In this document: in pieces, positions 36,719-51,091 of the stretch
Position numbering within the stretch: position 1 is the first letter of the stretch
Layout of the letters: each line of letters begins with the position of its first letter
Assembly (NCBI GenBank): GCA_026261815.1
Contig: JAMPIT010000890.1
Location: 9,020,001-9,084,000, forward strand
Direction: 5' to 3'
Source: Monarcha castaneiventris obscurior
Lineage: Eukaryota; Chordata; Aves; Passeriformes; Monarchidae
DNA length: 64,000 nucleotides
Made by a program: the position numbers and the translations under genes
Notes under the pieces: model-generated
Told to the model about the DNA's origin: nothing
Database searches by the model: none
The model's input: the letters and a program-made list of their open reading frames with translations, nothing else

Positions 36719-39700
36719 TCAGCAAACAGTAAACTGAGTGGTTTCTCTTCGAAATTATTACAAAATCAATAAGGCCCCTGGGGTCAGAACATTATTTATT
36801 TGAAATCTTTGCAAGCACCATATATCGACAAAATCATAACACAATTTACAGCTTTATTTCGGGATGGATGAAGAAGAGAGATCATTTCCTTTGTCTTTTC
36901 CTTCTGCAGCCCCTACAGCACAGCACACTGGAGCTGCTTAGTTCACATAGGAGTCCTGTGAACTCACTAAGGATCTCCCATGTGGCAAATGAGTGAAATG
37001 CTCTAAGTCCCATCCTGCTGGACAGGTAAAGGACAAATCCAAACCAAGCAGGGGAGTCACTGTCTGGGATGGGATTAGAGTCAGTGTAAGAAAGAAGGTA
37101 TCTCTACTCCACCACCTCCCCTTAAGTTCTTCTGAAGGGAATTTCACCCCCTCCCCCTTGATTGCACTGCAAGGAGCTCACACACCCTGCAGGTGAGACA
37201 AAACCAGAAAATGCACTCCTGGTGTGTGCCTAATGCACAGGCAGACCAGAGTAATAATCCCCAGCTCCCAGAACTGCTGAGCTTGGGTGCTTGGCATCTG
37301 TTGTGCTCTACACATCCCTTGCTGCTTGGCTGTATTTTTTGTTAATGAAGACACAGTCTAATCCAATAACTGGCATAGACATACCTCCCTCCAAAATTTC
37401 CAGACGTTAACTATTGCATAAATTCTGCCTTACCTGAAATACTAGAGCAAAGCCAGCTTATTTTTGATGATAATTTTTTTTTTCTGGGACATCATGGGAC
37501 AAACTATACTGCCTATAATCTCTGTTTAAAGCTTTACTTCACAGCAAGGATTCCAAGCACACAATTGCTTTTAGAAATATTATGTACTTACTTTCTCTTC
37601 CTTGGTTCTTTGAGGCAAGTTCACCTGTGTGTACTCTCAACATGCATACTCAATTTTTTGTTAATAACTGCTTTCTCCTTCTACCAGTGTACGTGAGGTA
37701 TTGGCCATGAAAAGTCTGGTGAGCAAATTCTGAGGGCTTGAGTGAGTGCTCAGCAAGTCTGGGAAAGAATTTACAGTACTCTTGTGACTCCCAATTACTC
37801 CCCAGATGAGTGCTGAGGCCCATAATTTGGTAAACCTAAATTTTAACTATAGCCTTTATGCCCAATATTTCCTTTGACAAGATGTCTCTGGAGAAACCAA
37901 GAGGCAGGCAGAGGAACTAAAAGGCCCAGGGACAAAGTGGAATTTAGGCTGGATGCATCGCTGAATGATTTTTTGCCTTATACTCAAATCCAGTAGGAAA
38001 GCTGAGGATGTCTCACTGCACTTCATGTGCCCCAGCAGGTTCTTGGGGGAGCTGGAAGGGAGCAGCACACATCCCCTGGCTCTGCATCACCCATGGAGCT
38101 TGAGCTTGCCTGTGCAGAGCTGAAGAGGCTGTTCCTCTCTCCTCACGTTGCATCTGAGGTGGTAAGTTTTGTGCTCAAGGTTGTGCATCATTCCTGCCAT
38201 GTCTGAAGGGATCCAGCAGCTGCCACTCAACAGGCACAAAAGATGGCAGCACCTGGATGAGCTGTGATGTTACTGAAAGCATTCTTTCCTCACAGGAAAA
38301 TAGAAACTCAGGTTCAAGCTTATTCAGCAAGGTGAGCAAGCGTGGCCCTCAAACATTGTAAAGGAAATTTACCTCATTGCAACCTCTCCACAGACCCTGT
38401 TAGTCACAAATACATCCTCCTGGCTTACAAGTTTCCACAGATTCTCTCACTGCTAACTACAGAGAGAATCCTTGCAGCTACATAAGAGTAATGCCAGTCA
38501 CCTCTGCAGAAATGTTCTGCGCACGTAGCCAAAGGCATGTCTATTGAAATAGGAGGAAGAGGCAAGGATACTGCAGGCTGCTTCTGCCATTTGGGCAGGA
38601 CATTTTACAGCAAAATTAGTGTTAAGCACTCCTTTGTCACTCTTCCCAAAGGGAGTGGGCATTGCAAGAGCAAAGAGAAGGCCTGCAGCCATGTGCTGGT
38701 GATGGGCAGGGGGCAGGGTTACTGCCATGATCCCAGCACAAGAGAACAGGGATTTCTATAGGAAGTGGCCTGTCACACTGGTCCCTCTGACTATGCCTTC
38801 AAACAATAAAAAAAGAACATTTTCATCAGATAATGACACAAACCTGCTGGGATTAGTAACTGAAATAATGAAGAATGACTTCCCTCCTCTCTTCAAAGTA
38901 ATTGCAGTGAAGAGAGATCTTTTCAGTGTTTTATGTTTTTCTTCCTCCTTGTATTAACAGCACTGCTTGGCAAATACCTAAGGGACTTCTACCAGGGTGA
39001 TGAACATTTTTAATGAGTGTGAATTTAGAAAGGTGCTGGAGGGTTTGACTCTAGGAAGGCTGCAGATTCATACTTAGAACAGCTGGTTTCACAGTGAGCT
39101 ACTTTGAGAAAAGTAATTTAAGCTTCTTCCTACAGCTTGTTGGGAAACACATGTTTTCAAGAACGCTTTTGCTATTTTGTTGTGCAACTTACTGTTGAAT
39201 GAGAAAAGTAGCAATAATCATGCTTTATGCTTGCATAGTGCCTGCTGTCTGAGGTTCTCAAAGGCTTACCAAAATGGGTATTTGTTTCCCTCATTGTACA
39301 AGTACCTCACCCTATGTCAAACCTGAAGAATCAGTGGGAGGCTCCTGTTAAAGCATGGAAATTGAAACACTGTAATTGCATGGTAAAGGCATTCAGTACA
39401 AAGACTTTAGTTAAGTCAATGTTTCTCCATCTATTCTACTTTGTATTCCAATTTAGGTTTGTAAATATATTTTTGTCCCTATGGAAGTGTTTCTATCAAG
39501 TGTCAAAGGCGGTTCTTTTTTAACTAAATTAATTGCACTGGCACAAATCCTTTGTACAAATGCAGATGTATTGTTAAAAAGGTGCTTTAAGTAGTCATTG
39601 CCTATTTTGTTTCTAGAAAGCATGAGAAGAGCAATTTATTCACCTTTATAATGATGCAGCACACTGGGAAAAGTGAAGAAGGGTGAATTTGTCAGAGTGT

Positions 39701-40331
39701 ACTTGAAAAATTAACCAATCCAATGCTGACATATAGAAAAGACTACAGCAGGCTTTTTATCAATTTACTTTAACTCAATTCAAGCATCAGTCACACTTGG
39801 CACTGATTTGGGAAATTGTGACCATTTAACTGAATAGATTGTGAAGCTCATTTAATTAGTTTGGTGCAGGTTGTGAAGGCAGATGATCCCCAAACATTGG
39901 AAGTCTAGCCTGAGCATTCTGGTCCCACACATCCTGCTCTGACCTTCCGGGAACACATTTGTGCCAGAGGCCCCGGGAGACACAGGGGCTGCTCTGTCAC
40001 TGATCAGCCCTCAGAGTATCTGCATGTGTGGGTTCATCTGCCTTCGGGGTCAGCTCTCACTAACAGCCAGGCTGACCCCTTCCACAGCACCAACTCCTCT
40101 GCTGCAGTTTGCCTTGGGAGGAGCAGATAAACCTTCTGCCAAGCTGAGGTAAAATAAAGCATTTGGGAACGGAGAATCTCAGACCTATGAGAGATAACTG
40201 TGCAGAGATTATTGCAATGACTCTCTTCAGACTGACATTTAACAGACTGTCACCAAAGAGTCACCAAAACAACTTTTCTGAGATCTTTTTCTTCCACTGG
40301 GAATTAATCTACTCCTCAGCAAATTCATGGG

Positions 40332-40346
40332 CATATATATATATAC
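40332..40346. repeat. (TA)n microsatellite
   Basis: A short alternating AT tract in the 15-kb intron. Confidence 0.8.
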
Positions 40347-43300
40347 ACATGGTGCTTAGCCTGGGAACTCAGTATCATGACATGGGCTTTCTGAAGTCCT
40401 GCGTTTGATTTTACCTAGAAAGCCATGGGAATATACTGCCTTGGCCTGTGAACTAGCATATTTTAAAGAGAACTTTTATCCCTGTAGTATAAAACACTAG
40501 GTCACGGCTTCATGCAGAGGGAACTTTGTAACTGGCTCCACTTTTTGGTCCTTAATTGGTTTTGCTAGCTTTCTAGTCATGCTGAATTTGTATTAATGGG
40601 TATCAATTTTAGAGTGAACTGATCAGATTATGAAAATATTTTACTCTGCTGCTTGCAGAAATTAAAATATTTACACAAGAGAAAAAGAAAAATACCCAGT
40701 TCTCAATTAGTATTTTTCCTGCCTACTTTCCCTCTTTCCAGCAACTACCTAGGTAAGACAGGTGAAGTAGCTGATCTTTCTGGAAACTTATTTACTAGGG
40801 CTTATACAGTTTGGGTCACATTTACGAAAATATTTACATTTATCCTGCAAAGAAATAGTTTTAGAGCATTAGCTGCTGAGGTCACAGTTAATCATACATA
40901 GTTTGAGACTGTACTAAGATCAGTGAGAACTGGAGACATGCACTTCAATTTAATAAAGTGACGACTGCATAAAGCACACCATAACTGCTAATTTCTTCAA
41001 TGAATCCTACTTTAATCTGGCACCACTTGCTTCTAATTTATAAACTCTCTTTACTCTCTCTGCAGCAGTTTCAAGAAGAGCTGAGGCCAGTAATTCCATG
41101 GTCCTTCTGAAAGCCTAGCCACATAAAGTGTGCCTCAACAACATCCTGTAGCAAAGAAGTCAACAGGTTAAGCATAACATAGTGTAACAGCACTTACCCC
41201 CCTTTTGGCTCCAAAATCAATGCCCTTAAATCATCTCTGAGAAAAGAAGGCACCACACATTCAACTGCTGCCTTCCTTTCTCAGGAAACAGATAAACAGA
41301 GACTAATTCTTACATGCAGAAGCTTAACATTTGAAGGAAGCCGCTCTTAGACGATTTAAAGTAGGTGTGTGGTAAATAAGACGTGACATGAGTTTACTGA
41401 AACAACCCTTTGTTTTGCTGTGATACATCCACATCAAATGAATTCCAGTATCTGATAACTCACAGCCAGCAAGCTGGTAATTATTTTTCGTACCAGACCC
41501 AAACAACATGCACCCAATTGCTTCTGTTCTTAATTCCCAAGATGAGGTCTTCTTTCAGCATTGAGTCATATTACCCTCCTCTTTGGTCCAGCTCCAGTAG
41601 TATTACAAATCACCCACCACACAGTAGCTCAGAATTTAATTTAAAATCTTTGGGTTTTGCTGAAATTTTCTATAATGAGTCTCAGTCTCAGAAATTATCC
41701 TGGAAAGTTTGAATAAAATTGGTTTTGGAATCCTAGTAACTTTTCTTCCTGCTGTTAATTTCTACTTCAATGGATCTCAATGAGTAAAAAAAATCCTCAA
41801 CTCCCCCCAGGTATATATTGCTGTTTCCAAATTCCAAGTTCTAGAAATTCAGCCTATCTCCCTCTCCCTATAAAATGCCATTCTCAGTTCAGTGTCAGCC
41901 CAATTTCAGGCTTTTTTGCACTCATGGGAAGAGACGTTCATCAATTCTACATTCTGAATTCCATTATACAGAGAGGGTTTTGAGACAAAGAAGAAAAAAT
42001 GTTATGTCCCTGCAGTGCTTGCAGTGCTGTGACTGTGACCTAGCATTACTAGTCCTGTTTCCTTCTGCTTTACCTCATTCACCATCATTCCTACAGCTAT
42101 CAGCAGCTTGCTTGAGTCTCTTCATTATTTTTAAAGGAAATTCTACATGATCAGTACAGTGTGCAAAGGCTCAAAGCTTTCAGAAAAGACTTTCCAGGGC
42201 TTTCAAAATATTAGTTCAGATGCATTGCAATGCTATTGGCTTTCATCTTAGTCCATCTAGGTATCCATGTATGATGGACAAGCAGTCACATATTTCCAGC
42301 TTACAAGAAGGAATTTAGGAGATTTCATTTGACATTCAGGAGTTTTAAATTGCTTTGTGCAAGTTCCACTGTCCAGAGGCCGCACATATTTCCAGTATTT
42401 TCTTTTCTACAAGGGGCAGAGTCAATGGTACAAAAGCAATCTTAGAGTAAACTCCATAATCTGACTGTTTTTAGTGTCAAGGCTTCGTGTTCACTTAACA
42501 TGTTGCTAATGCAGATTTACCATAGGAAAAGTATTAACAATAATATTTGAAGTCTAATTGCTGTTAATTGTTTCTCTCCCTTGCTGTTTCCCAGGACACG
42601 TATCACAAAACCAAGATGTAATACGTTGTACCTTACTTGTGGTGGTTAAAAATTAAAAAAAAACCCAAAAATAAAACTGACAGCAGAGTCCCTGGCGCAG
42701 AAAAAATCTTTCAGACAGAATGTGCCCAGCTTCTTTCTACATTTTCTATTCTAAAGAAAGACCTTCATGTCTGTAGTAATGATGATCTGAAGGTCAGATA
42801 TGGTATCAGGCACCCCAGAGATAATGCACAGCAATTTATTTTCATTCTGAAGCACTAATTATTGGCATATTCAGGGTGGGCTATTAAACAGGGAGCTTGA
42901 GGTTTTGTGACTGATTATTTACTTGGGTATTATCTCAGATCTTTCCTGAGTGGGTGAGTTAAACGGGGACACTCTCTTGTTCTCTCCTTGAACAGGAGTT
43001 CATGATATTCTATAATTAAGACTGCAATTATGTTTTCATTTTAAATTAGATCCTGACATTTTGTTAACATTGATAGAAAGGTCTTGCCTGAGTTTAAACA
43101 TGCATGACATCTACAGGGGAATAAGGGAAGATGGAAGAGAAGGATAACTTGTTGCTAAAATTTGATGTGGATTAGAATATCCAGTTTGACATTATGCAGT
43201 CTTTTGCAGTTAAGGACTTTGACCTTTTGGTTAAATCTTATGTCAATCTTTAGTAGAACCTCAGCTTTGGGGTTGTTATGTGTGTTTGACAGCAAAAGTA

Positions 43301-46033
43301 AACACATGCCTGGCACTGCAATTCACTAGATCATGTATTTGCAAATTCCACTCTTGCAATGCCTGAATGCTAGATAGACTCCCTGGGGTTCACTTTGTTG
43401 TAGTGGGACAAGAGCGCTGAAATGAGGACAAGGGACACCACTGAAGACAGGATACATGGCAGACAGCTAGATGAAGGTAGGGACAACTGGAAGAGGATCT
43501 AGGAGAGGGAATCAGAACTGTTAAGAATGCTGGACAGAAAGGGTCATGGAAAGCATACGTTATCCACATGGAACAGGTATAAAAATCTTCGGCAGGTTTG
43601 TAAGCTCACACATAACGTAACTTGTATTCTTCAGTTTATAAGCTCAAAAATCCCAGAGACTCCAGAATCAGCTCAGCTGATCAGTTCAAAGTTTGTTTCC
43701 CAAATTCTAGAAACTTCCCTCCCCAACATGAGTTTTCATCTAAGCATGCTGCCAATAATTTTGTCAGTCCAGATTTAGAAATAGCACTGAGTTTTACTTA
43801 TTATTTCACTTACTCCTTGATGAGCTCATGTAACTTTGCCCTGCCTGACACCCTGACAAGAAAGCAAAAATCATGAAATATATCCACCTTTGTATATGAC
43901 AAGGAAAATACAAACATACATTATTGTCACTGTATGGGGTGGTTTTCTTCTACAATTAAATCAATACATCAGTTAGACTTAATAAGATTTGAATTCTTCT
44001 TTCATCTATCTGAGCAACTTCTTGATTTTTTTAATGTGTACAGGAATAGGCGAGAATAAAAGAAAACCTAAGAGAATAAAGAAGAATGAAAAGTATAGAT
44101 GGACAAGGTTATCTTTTTTCTCCTCTCTGCGTGGCTATAATATTTATTTTAATTAGTGCAGATTTTTGAAAACAGCCTAGAGATCTTACAGTACTTGCTG
44201 CCTTTAAAAATAACATGGAGGTGGCTCTTTCTGAACTGACTGGGGTTAAGACACAGGGATTTCAGTACCCTGGGTTTTGCCTGTGGCTCTGCACTTCTAT
44301 TTTCTCCCAATGCTTTTATCTGCTTCCAGCAGTTGGTTTTCTAGGCAAGAGCTCTCAGTTGCACAGGGCCCATTGGAGCGTGGATGCTTTTCAGCTGGGG
44401 ATTTTTCATGTCACTACAATAAAATAGAGATGAGTCATAACTCTGAGATGTGTGCATAAACTCCCTTGGCTGCCACACCATTATGTAGTAGCTGGGTAGA
44501 AAACAGAATAAAACATCCCTTTACTCATATCAAATAACAGTATTATGGAAAACTTCCTCTAGGAACAGATGAGATGCCTTCTTCAAATGAATGAACTGCT
44601 CCTGCTAGGCCCAAACAGGCCAGGTGGCTGTATCATTATGCTGACAGACTGAATGTATTACAAGTTCTCTCTTGACCCACATGCTCTTAATAAAAGGTTT
44701 TATTTCATTCCTCTGCACACACAGGCTGCTGTTGCAGTCTCCCTTGAGAGAGTTCTGCTTACCTTCTGGAGTCTGGGAAACATTCCCCTGCTCTTTGCAC
44801 ACTGATCTGCTCTGGTGGACCTGTGGTCCTCATCAAGCTGCTCTGCCCTGTAATTCTTCCCTGAATGCCTGCTTTCAAATCAAGCCAAAAAGGGAAACGA
44901 ATACTTATTCCATCAGAGGCTCTGACATGTTACTTTAACCAAGCAGGGCATGTGCACAATATGTATGTTTTGGGAAGAAAGAGATGCTAGTATCAGGGTA
45001 ACCTTGCTTTCTGCTCAGAACCTGTGTATAAAGAGAGATGAGACTGGGAAAGGGCAGCAATTTGCCATTTCATGCCCAAGCAGTATAAACTGCATCTTTT
45101 TCACTCGCTCAGGCACTATCATTGCATGAGGGAACCTTATGAACTTCGTACTGCCTTTCAGACAAGGATTTCAGGGCACTCAGCAAATACAGATTTGCTG
45201 TCACCATTTCACATCAATTCACTCTTGACTAGAGGCAGCCCTTTCTAAGAAGGAGTGGAATTACCAGTCTGGTAATAACATCTTCACCATGGTATGGAGT
45301 CTTTTCCTCCAGTGGTGCACCTGCTATTTGATTTTCGAAGTAGTTAAGCTGCATGCAAGGAGAGGACCAGAGTGACCTGAGAGTTAGTCCAGAGCATTGT
45401 CTGTAGCAACCTGTTTTGAATATCTTCTTCCATTTTTTAAAATGACAGTAGCACATCTCAGTCTTTTCATGCTCAAGAAACAAAGGGAAAGTCCATACTG
45501 GATCTGATGACACTCGGCAGTGATTCACAGGTGGAAATTTCCTTTTGTTGCTATTCAATGATAGATTTTTATTCCATATTGTGAGACTGTATAAAGCAAA
45601 CAATTTTACTTCACAGATCAACAGTACTATTTGTGTAACTATATAACCCATAGTCTTCAAGCAGCAACATGTGTTTCTGTATTATCTTGCTTGCTGCTGT
45701 AAGACAGTTAGCTTTGTGTTTTGAAAAAAAAAATTAAAGCACAACTTAGCAAGCCTTTTATGAAAAGCCTCAGTAGTCAACTAAAGCCAAGGGTGAGCAG
45801 AAAAAGGGGGCACTGGTTTTCTCCCTTTGACTGTGCTAATGCCAACCTTGCACGTCTCAGGCAGGATTTCAGAGAAGACCAAAAGACCAGCAGGTGCCAA
45901 CCTCATGCCTAGGGACTTGCTGTACTTACTCATTCAGGACAGGGACAATACAGATCTGAACACTGTGTCACTTCAGATCCTCAACAGAAAGGAAATAGGT
46001 GACGTGCTGTGAGCATGACAGCTGCATGTCACC

Positions 46034-46081
46034 ACTCAGGTAATAAGCCTTCAAACAACTCAGGTAATAAGCCTTCAACAT
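46034..46081. repeat. Tandem duplication, 2 x 24 bp
   Basis: ACTCAGGTAATAAGCCTTCA occurs at 46034 and again at 46058. The two 24-bp units differ only in the last few bases. Confidence 0.9.
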
Positions 46082-49000
46082 AACCACACAGCAGAGCTAA
46101 CTCTCCTCACAGGTTGTCCACCTCTTCCTGACTATCAGCAGAACTTTACACATCATGCAAAGCAGAAGCACCTGTTTTGTACCACACAAGCGATCTCACA
46201 CTCATGCCAGACTGTGTCCAGCAGAACACTTCCCCTGGTACATTGCTTTAAAAATGTTTGTGACTTCGTGAAGGGAACTACTTGTACTGAAGTTTGAGCC
46301 AGCAGGAGAGTGCTTTGCTTTCTTATTCCCTGCACAGAACACCCACCAAATTCATTAGGTGGTACGAGTGAAGGGCTAATTGCAGCGCTTCAGTTTACGG
46401 CAATCCCCTGTGAGATGCAGCGTGTGCCTTTGTAAGTGTTGCTCCTTGCACTGAAGTATTTTCCACAGTACTCATACATCAAATGGGAAATAATGCAACT
46501 ATGGAGGCAATAATGCAACTAGCGTGGGTGGTAACCAGCCAATTCTCCTAACACCTACAGCAGATTTTGTTCCAGAAGATCGTATTATCGCTATTATGGG
46601 AATTATGAAATTGTTATAATGGGAACTGCTACACAATATTGTGTACTTGAAAACTTAAAATAGCAATGACTGCCCTAAATTTTCACTACATCTGCTTTTC
46701 CTCTTCAATTCAGCCTGCTGTCTCTCTGCGGGCTCTCTAGTTTAATGACTGTTCACCCCTTCATGTTAACGGGAAAATACTAACTAGTGGATACAGGAGA
46801 GTATGTGTGTACTAGCAAGGCGATTAGTCTGAATAAATGCAACAGCAGAGTTGCATGAGGAATGCCACAGTTAGTGGTAAGCACAAACTACAGCTTTGGG
46901 TGTAAAATACTGTAATTACAAGGGATGGAGAAAGCTCCACTGTTTTTATCCCCACAGAAATCAATAGTGGTGCAGACTTGTGCTCTTTGCTGGAGCAGGG
47001 GCAGTCTGATGAAAGAGCTTATTGATTTATCCAGCTGATGCTACTGAAGTGAATAATAGACTGGAAGAGAAAGGGCTTGTAAATTAGACTCATTCAATCC
47101 ACCATTTTCCAGGATATCTTTTACATGCAGCTACATAGAGATACATATTTACAAGTGAGTTTTTGTCAGAGCAACAGGCTAGCAACTCCTAGAGAGTCTG
47201 CCTACTAATTCTTTGACCTCAACTACACCCACGGTGTCAACCTTCAAGCTCTCACTGAAGACTGACTGTAAGGAGGCAGCACCAGGGCACCTAGGAACAG
47301 GATTTGACTGTGGAGCAGGTGATAAACTGGCCAAGAGACCTCCCAGAGGGCTATGGCCACAGAGAAAAGGTGGCTGAAGCTTCCTCCATGCCGCATGCGC
47401 CATGTCAGACCCAGTGGCATGAAGCCACTGGAAAAGACTGCTGTGAATCTACAGATGCCCAGGCCAGGAGAATTGTCAGCTCCAGACCCCCAAAGCCTCA
47501 AATACTGTGGAAAGAAGCATGTTGTTTTAGGAATCAAAGGAGCGCTGTGTGTCCTCCTGGCTCAGCAGGCAGATTTTTTATGAATCTAAATACACACGGG
47601 AGAAAATGTAAGTGTGTTCAGGTTGATTTTGCATAAACAGAGAAAGAAATAAAGAAAAATAAGAGGGAAGGAGAGGGAGAGAGAGCAGTAAGCACACTGC
47701 CATGAAGTACAGGAAATCAATCTTCTCAGCAGTGATGGATCAGGGAGCAGGACTGTAAGTTTTACAGGTATATGAAACCCCGCGAGTATAGACACCATTA
47801 AAACACTGCCATTAAATTCCAACACTGAAGGATTATCACAGCCCCTGGAGCTAAGCAGGTCCTTATGTGACTGCATATTTTTCATTACCATTTTTTATAT
47901 ACATATATATGAAGCAGAATAGGATTCACAACAGTTTCACCCTCTCTCCTGCTGAAGACCTCTGCTTTATACTCAGCATCCACTTTCACAAATAAAATGC
48001 AATATACCATCAACAGATAAATGAGATCCCTACAGGGCTTTTATTCTGCTGTACTATTATATCTACTTTTCCACAAGATTTCTGCTTAAATGGCTCTCTT
48101 TATGCACATACACAGAGATGACATACACCTGTCTAAATATAATCTGATAGTGAAGAGCTCTTCTTTGTGGGGAAATGCCTATTTTCCTCCTAATTGGCCA
48201 TAAGGACTTATTAACACTGCTGGAACTAGGGGTGCATTAGCTTCCCTACAATAAAAGTCACCAAGGTGTTATATAGTAAGACGTGTCTGGATGTTTTTCC
48301 CCTATCTTTAGAAATGAAAAAGAGAAGAGTTCTGAATTCTACTTTTCCAATTTCACCATAAAAACAAGTGTTTTGAGGGATTACAGCTTTATAGACCGCT
48401 GGCATTGACCAATAGCTTTTAACATGATGGAAATGCTTGTGTGAGTCACATTGAGGAAGATATTTGTAAATCTGGGGAACCTCAAAGTAAATGGCCATGC
48501 TGTGCCATAGGGTAGCTCAGAGCTCACTACCAACATAGCAGCTATCCTATATGGCACTTACTCAAAGAGCAAACCAATTTATTAGCTGGTAGTGTCATTT
48601 TCTGTCATCATGACTATTTCAGTCAAAAGTAACCTGCCTCAGAGAACAAAAATTCTTTACTCCTTTTTTATGACAGAACTCAAAGCATTTTATGACCTGG
48701 ACAAAAAAGGTGCTGGATGGGTACAGCCACAACTCTGTGGACAACAGAGAGCTGAGGCTTGACAGAGAAGTACTGCAGAGAGATGGGCTGAAGGAATAGG
48801 AAAGAGGTGTATGTGAGGATTTTGGCTCAGGTTATTGTACTAATGAAACATAAAAGGGAGTTTTGATGCACCAGCAGACCAAAGAAGACCTCAGTTTTGA
48901 GAAGGGATGCCGTGTAGAGATGTCAGAATCACACTTAAAACCTGCTTTTCTTTGCTTCTCTATTAGTCAGAAAGGCAGGACCACGGCATGGATAGGCACA

Positions 49001-49556
49001 GATGGGATAGAGTTCAGCGCTAGAGCTGATGTTCATGAGGCTGCAGCAGGCTGATGACTGGAGATGAAGTTTGCATCAGCACTGCATTGATGCAGAGTAC
49101 CTGTTCCTACCACAGGTCACCCAAAATTCAAAAAGGAGCATAACAATTGCTAATAGAAACACATGCACTCACCATTCCTGACAGTAAGAAGCCAGAAGCC
49201 GATCTGCCTGGCCAAGTTTACTCTTTTGAAAGCGCTAGCTTTGCCCTACATGCTCTGTTTTTCCATTTGCAGTGCTGTAAGAGCCACTACCAAGCTTCTC
49301 TGGACAGATGCTGAGCCAGGATAGAGAGGAGGGCTGTTTGGTGGGGAGGGCCAGCAGGAGAAGGCTCTGTTATGACTCTTTCTAATTTTTCACTGTTTCA
49401 TATTCCAGGCTAGAAGAGTGGGATATCCAGACTGGTTGAGAACTGGATTAACTCATTTCTCCTACAAATGGTTCTGTGACTTTAGGCCATTGATGCTGAT
49501 CTGCAGCTACTTTAGGGTTTACCACACATGCCCCACATCCCAGAGAGAGCACTTAC

Positions 49557-49721
49557 CCTGCATGCAGAGCCCATCTGTGCAGTTCTTGGACTGCAGCACC
49601 AGCCCCTCGCAGTCCTTCCCCCCGTTCTTGGGCGCTGGGGCCGTGCACTCTCTCCGGCGCCAGTGGGTGCACTCCGTGCCACAGGTGGACCACTTGCTCC
49701 AGGATGTCCACTTGCCATCCA
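49557..49721 (-). CDS. UNC5C: UNC5C exon: second thrombospondin type-1 domain
   Basis: The exon has 165 nt, class 1-1, with a TTGTCTCAG acceptor and a CAGG/GTAAGT donor. It encodes residues 315-369, VDGKWTSWSKWSTCGTEC to CTDGLCMQ. WTSWSKW is the WxxWxxW C-mannosylation motif, the six TSP1 cysteines are present, and NCT is a potential N-glycosylation site. The plus-strand open frame 49418-50020 is its antisense shadow. In the family the TSP1 domains support trafficking and ligand contacts on the extracellular side. Confidence 0.97.
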
Positions 49722-50923
49722 CTGAGACAAGGAAAGGACACAACTTGTTAGGGATACACAAAAGTGAGACCAAGACAGAGCGATGCACATGTTGGCACAA
49801 GCCAACCTTCAACTCCCAGCCATTCCTAGCACGGCAAAAGGACCAGAACTTACTCTTCCCTAAATTCTGCTTCTGGCCTGTAAATGTACATTCACCCCCA
49901 CATCTCCTGTCTCTCTGCCCCGGCCCCATTTCTGGTCTTTCTTCCCCTTTATATAAACTTCTAACCAGTTTATCTGTGCTCAAAGTGTACAAGCAACAAG
50001 TCAGAAATCTAATTTTTTGACATGGGGGTGACATTTTTTAACACAGAGGTTGGACTTGCCCAGAAATTCTTCTTCAGTAGGAAGATATTTAATGTTAAAT
50101 ATTCTCTATTAAAAGAAATATCTAGAAGCTCCAATCTATTTCACATGAGCAGAACCAGGAATGCATTTAGCACCTTTCAAAATCCTGAAAATGATTTTCT
50201 AAAGCACTAAGCTAAATAGCTGAAGAACAAAATATGAAATTGCTCCAGTGACAGAGCTGGATTACCATACTTCACAAGCTAAAGATGACCTTACTGCCAT
50301 CAATATGAGTGGGTCAGTAGTAGGAGAGCACTGGACAGTAGGACAGATGGCAGAATTTTATCACAGAGAAGTCACCAACTATATTGCATGTCCTGAAACA
50401 ATTTTGTATTTTTCAGGGGTTTACATTTAAATAACTTCTGAAAGTATGGATACACATCTCTTTCCAATAAAAATGCCTTTGTATTTGATGATTGTATATG
50501 TCAGGTAAACATCTGCCTCAAATTTAATATCCACATCCCAGATGCTTTACTTCCTGAGACAGCTGGACTGAACAGACATTGCAAATATATTTGCATCACA
50601 GTTGCTTTCTATATTCAAATCCCAATTCTTTACCAGAGCTTTCAACCTTTATCTCCTACATTTTGAAGCTCTGAATGTTCCCTATATCCCCTGAATTATA
50701 AGAGCTGAGACCACAGTGCAAGCAGTATGCAAAAGAAGGGCTGGAACCCGTGCTGCTTGATGTGTTCACTATTTTATCTACTTATGCAATACAATTGCGT
50801 AAGTTGGATCATGAAATGTTGGATTTATAAATAATGAGGAGGAGGCTTTTGCAGCTAATAGCGTTCTCCTGAAATGACTGATGACAAAGTATTTCTGTGT
50901 GCTGTGTGCTGCTCATACTGAAC
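49722..50923 (-). other. UNC5C intron (1.2 kb)
   Basis: It runs from the weak donor GTTCAG at 50923 to the AG at 49723-49722. Nothing else was recognised. Confidence 0.85.
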
Positions 50924-51091
50924 CTGGACACAGAGTGGTGCAGGCTATTTTCTGGACGCTCTGGCCCTCGCAGAAGGCGCCGCCGTTGAGCGGGGCAGGG
51001 TTGGTGCAGGTCCTCGTGCGCTTCTGGAAGCCTCTCCCGCAGCGGCTGTTGCACACAGACCACTCAGTCCAGGTGGACCAGCCCCCGTTCA
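50924..51091 (-). CDS. UNC5C: UNC5C exon: first thrombospondin type-1 domain
   Basis: The exon has 168 nt, class 1-1. It encodes residues 259-314, [18 protein letters not shown] through [19 protein letters not shown] to ACTTLCP. WSTWTEW is the C-mannosylation motif and the cysteine pattern is complete. The acceptor is CTCTGTGCAG. The donor CCAG/GTTCAG is poor at +3 to +5, yet it is the only GT nearby that keeps phase with the next exon. The exon is GC- and CpG-rich compared with its flanks. Confidence 0.97.

Larger units (their letters stand above)
34541..49556 (-). other. UNC5C 15-kb intron containing a cassette exon
   Basis: It runs from GTAAGT at 49556 to the AG at 34542-34541. It contains the 57-nt cassette exon at 36035-35979, a perfect 91-bp tandem duplication, a 24-bp tandem repeat and a few TA tracts. 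No transposon was recognised in the remainder. Confidence 0.8.

Noticed and set aside
49418..50020. 200-residue plus-strand open frame
   Set aside because: It is antisense to the second TSP1 exon of UNC5C, whose GC-rich sequence leaves the opposite strand open. No domain or splice structure of its own.
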